8,289 bases of DNA from Acidobacteriota bacterium (GTDB lineage Bacteria > Acidobacteriota > UBA4820 > DSQY01). The position numbers were made by a program, and so were the translations under genes. This document shows positions 7,285 to 8,289 of this stretch, one piece after another (position 1 is the stretch's first letter; the number at the start of each line of letters is the position of its first letter). Location: contig JAKAIJ010000110.1 in NCBI GenBank assembly GCA_021814355.1, positions 1 to 8,289 on the forward strand. The letters are read 5' to 3'. A model generated the notes under the pieces. It was not told the DNA's origin. It saw only the letters and a program-made list of their open reading frames with translations, and ran no database searches.

Positions 7285-7321
7285 CCGCCCTATCCCGCCC
7301 CGTTCCGCCCCGGGCTATACT
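7285..7321 (+). promoter_or_regulatory. Candidate promoter of the TerC/Alx gene with three phased CCGCCC repeats
   Basis: TATACT (7316-7321) is a five-of-six -10 match, giving a start near 7328 and a leader of about 29 nt. No TTGACA-like -35 is present. Instead CCGCCC occurs at 7285-7290, 7295-7300 and 7305-7310, each exactly 10 bp apart, covering roughly -43 to -18. A promoter lacking a -35 but carrying helically phased repeats looks activator-dependent. In GC-rich DNA chance remains possible. Confidence 0.4.
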
Positions 7322-7356
7322 AGGAAAGCAACACGCGGCGCGCCGCCGGAGGACGC

Positions 7357-8289
7357 ATGAGCGGTCAGGCGTTGGCCTGGGTCCTTTTCGGGCTCCTCAT
7401 CTTGGTGCTCATGGTCCTGGACCTGGGGGTCCTGGAGCGCAGGAGCCGCGCGTTGAGTCTCCGCCAGGCCGCCGTGCGCACGGCCCTTTGGATGGCCGCC
7501 GCCCTCGCCTTCAACGCGGCCATCTACCTGTGGCGCGGACGGCAGCCGGCCCTGGAGTTCTTGACGGGATACCTGCTCGAACAGTCCCTCTCGGTGGACA
7601 ACCTCTTCGTCTTTCTCCTGGTCTTCAGCTACTTCAAGGTGCCCGCCGCGGTCCAGCACAAGACCCTCTTCTGGGGGATCCTGGGCGCCCTTCTCTTCCG
7701 GGGCCTCTTCATCATCTCTGGGGTGGCGCTTCTCCACTACTTCCACTGGATCATCTACCTCTTTGGCGCCTTCCTCGTCCTGACGGGTCTCCGGATGGCC
7801 TTCCGGGGGGAGGAGGAGGTCCACCCCGAGCACAACCCGGTCCTGAAGCTCTTCCGGAAGCTCGTCCCGGTGACGGGGGACTACGAGGGAAGCCGCTTCT
7901 TCGTGCGGCGGGAGGGGCGCTCCTGGGCCACGCCCCTCTTCGTCGTCCTCTTGGTGATCGAGAGCACGGACGTAGTCTTCGCGGTGGACTCCATCCCGGC
8001 GGTGCTGGCGGTCACCACCGACCCCTTCATCGTCTACACCTCGAACATCTTCGCCATCCTGGGCCTCCGCTCGCTCTACTTTGCCCTGGCGGGGATCATG
8101 CCCCTCTTTCACTACCTGGGATACGGGCTGGCCTTCGTACTCGCCTTCGTGGGGGTCAAGATGCTCCTGTCGGACATCTGCACGATCCCGACGGGCGCGG
8201 CGCTGGGGGTCGTCGCGGCCGCCCTCGCGCTCTCGGTGGCCGCGTCGCTCCTCTGGCCCAGACCCGCGTCCGCGGAGTCGTCCCCCGCG
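7357..8289 (+). CDS. alx: TerC/Alx-family integral membrane protein (3' end outside the window)
   Basis: From the ATG at 7357, 311 codons run to the right edge with no stop. GGAGGA at 7348-7353 is the ribosome site. The protein is polytopic, with hydrophobic segments near residues 6-25, 42-58, 82-98, 104-126, 130-147, 192-212, 230-248, 254-272 and 280-300. Family motifs are EQSLSVDNLFVF (75-86), ESTDVVFAVDSIPAV (202-216) and TSNIFAILGLRSLYF (228-242), with membrane aspartates at 81, 205 and 211. These closely follow E. coli Alx as I recall it. Alx has about 320 residues, so probably only a few residues are missing. Alx acts in manganese export, and TerC relatives in Bacillus help load metal onto secreted enzymes; the function here is inferred from family. 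It lies 122 nt after the CHAT gene on the same strand. No yybP-ykoY manganese riboswitch is visible upstream. Confidence 0.93.
   Translation, partial: MSGQALAWVLFGLLILVLMVLDLGVLERRSRALSLRQAAVRTALWMAAALAFNAAIYLWRGRQPALEFLTGYLLEQSLSVDNLFVFLLVFSYFKVPAAVQHKTLFWGILGALLFRGLFIISGVALLHYFHWIIYLFGAFLVLTGLRMAFRGEEEVHPEHNPVLKLFRKLVPVTGDYEGSRFFVRREGRSWATPLFVVLLVIESTDVVFAVDSIPAVLAVTTDPFIVYTSNIFAILGLRSLYFALAGIMPLFHYLGYGLAFVLAFVGVKMLLSDICTIPTGAALGVVAAALALSVAASLLWPRPASAESSPA

Noticed and set aside
5405..7285. A 626-codon minus-strand open frame opposite the CHAT domain
   Set aside because: It is a shadow of the real gene, with low-complexity charged sequence and no family motif.
7235..7356. A yybP-ykoY manganese riboswitch before the TerC/Alx gene
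   Set aside because: Expected from the family, but the gap is short, the predicted leader is only about 29 nt, and the conserved loop sequences are not seen.
7315..8112. A 265-codon minus-strand open frame opposite the TerC/Alx gene
   Set aside because: It is highly charged (Glu, Asp, Gln, His-rich), as expected from reading a hydrophobic membrane-protein gene in reverse. The plus strand carries clear TerC motifs.

Overview
The window is GC-rich throughout and reads as a chromosomal segment of a Gram-negative-type bacterium. A CIRCE-controlled groES-groEL operon, a lipoprotein carrying TPR and CHAT domains, and a split glutamine-dependent NAD synthetase would fit a lineage such as Acidobacteriota. 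That placement is inference from gene content and general resemblance, not from a marker I can verify. I see no insertion sequence, phage gene, tRNA, rRNA or CRISPR array.

Layout. Positions 1-1189 (minus strand) hold a two-gene NAD synthesis operon: a nitrilase-fold amidase (332-1189) followed, with an ATGA overlap, by the N-terminal third of NadE (1-335, running off the left edge). The amidase appears to be transcribed from an extended -10 promoter whose predicted +1 is the A of its ATG, so its mRNA is probably leaderless. Positions 1190-1578 are a divergent control region. Its right half holds a consensus sigma-70 promoter with a CIRCE operator lying over the -10/+1 region, then a structured 5' leader. 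groES (1579-1866) and groEL (1998-3623) follow, separated by a 131-nt spacer that folds into two hairpins, one long with a GGAA tetraloop. A UUCG-loop intrinsic terminator ends the operon at about 3699.

Positions 3833-7234 encode the most unusual product, a predicted 1133-residue lipoprotein with the order signal peptide, PDZ, about ten TPRs at an exact 41-residue period, charged linker, CHAT peptidase. Both catalytic dyad residues are present. Positions 7357-8289 encode an almost complete TerC/Alx-family membrane protein. It is preceded by three CCGCCC repeats at exact 10-bp spacing just upstream of a -10-like box.

How the genes relate. The amidase and NadE should act together, glutamine-derived ammonia feeding NAD synthesis. 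GroES and GroEL form the HrcA-regulated chaperonin. The CHAT lipoprotein and the TerC protein are both envelope proteins in tandem on the same strand, but they are 122 nt apart with a candidate promoter between them, so a functional link is only a hypothesis. The CHAT protein is the best candidate here for an undescribed system: a putative cysteine peptidase apparently tethered outside the cytoplasm.
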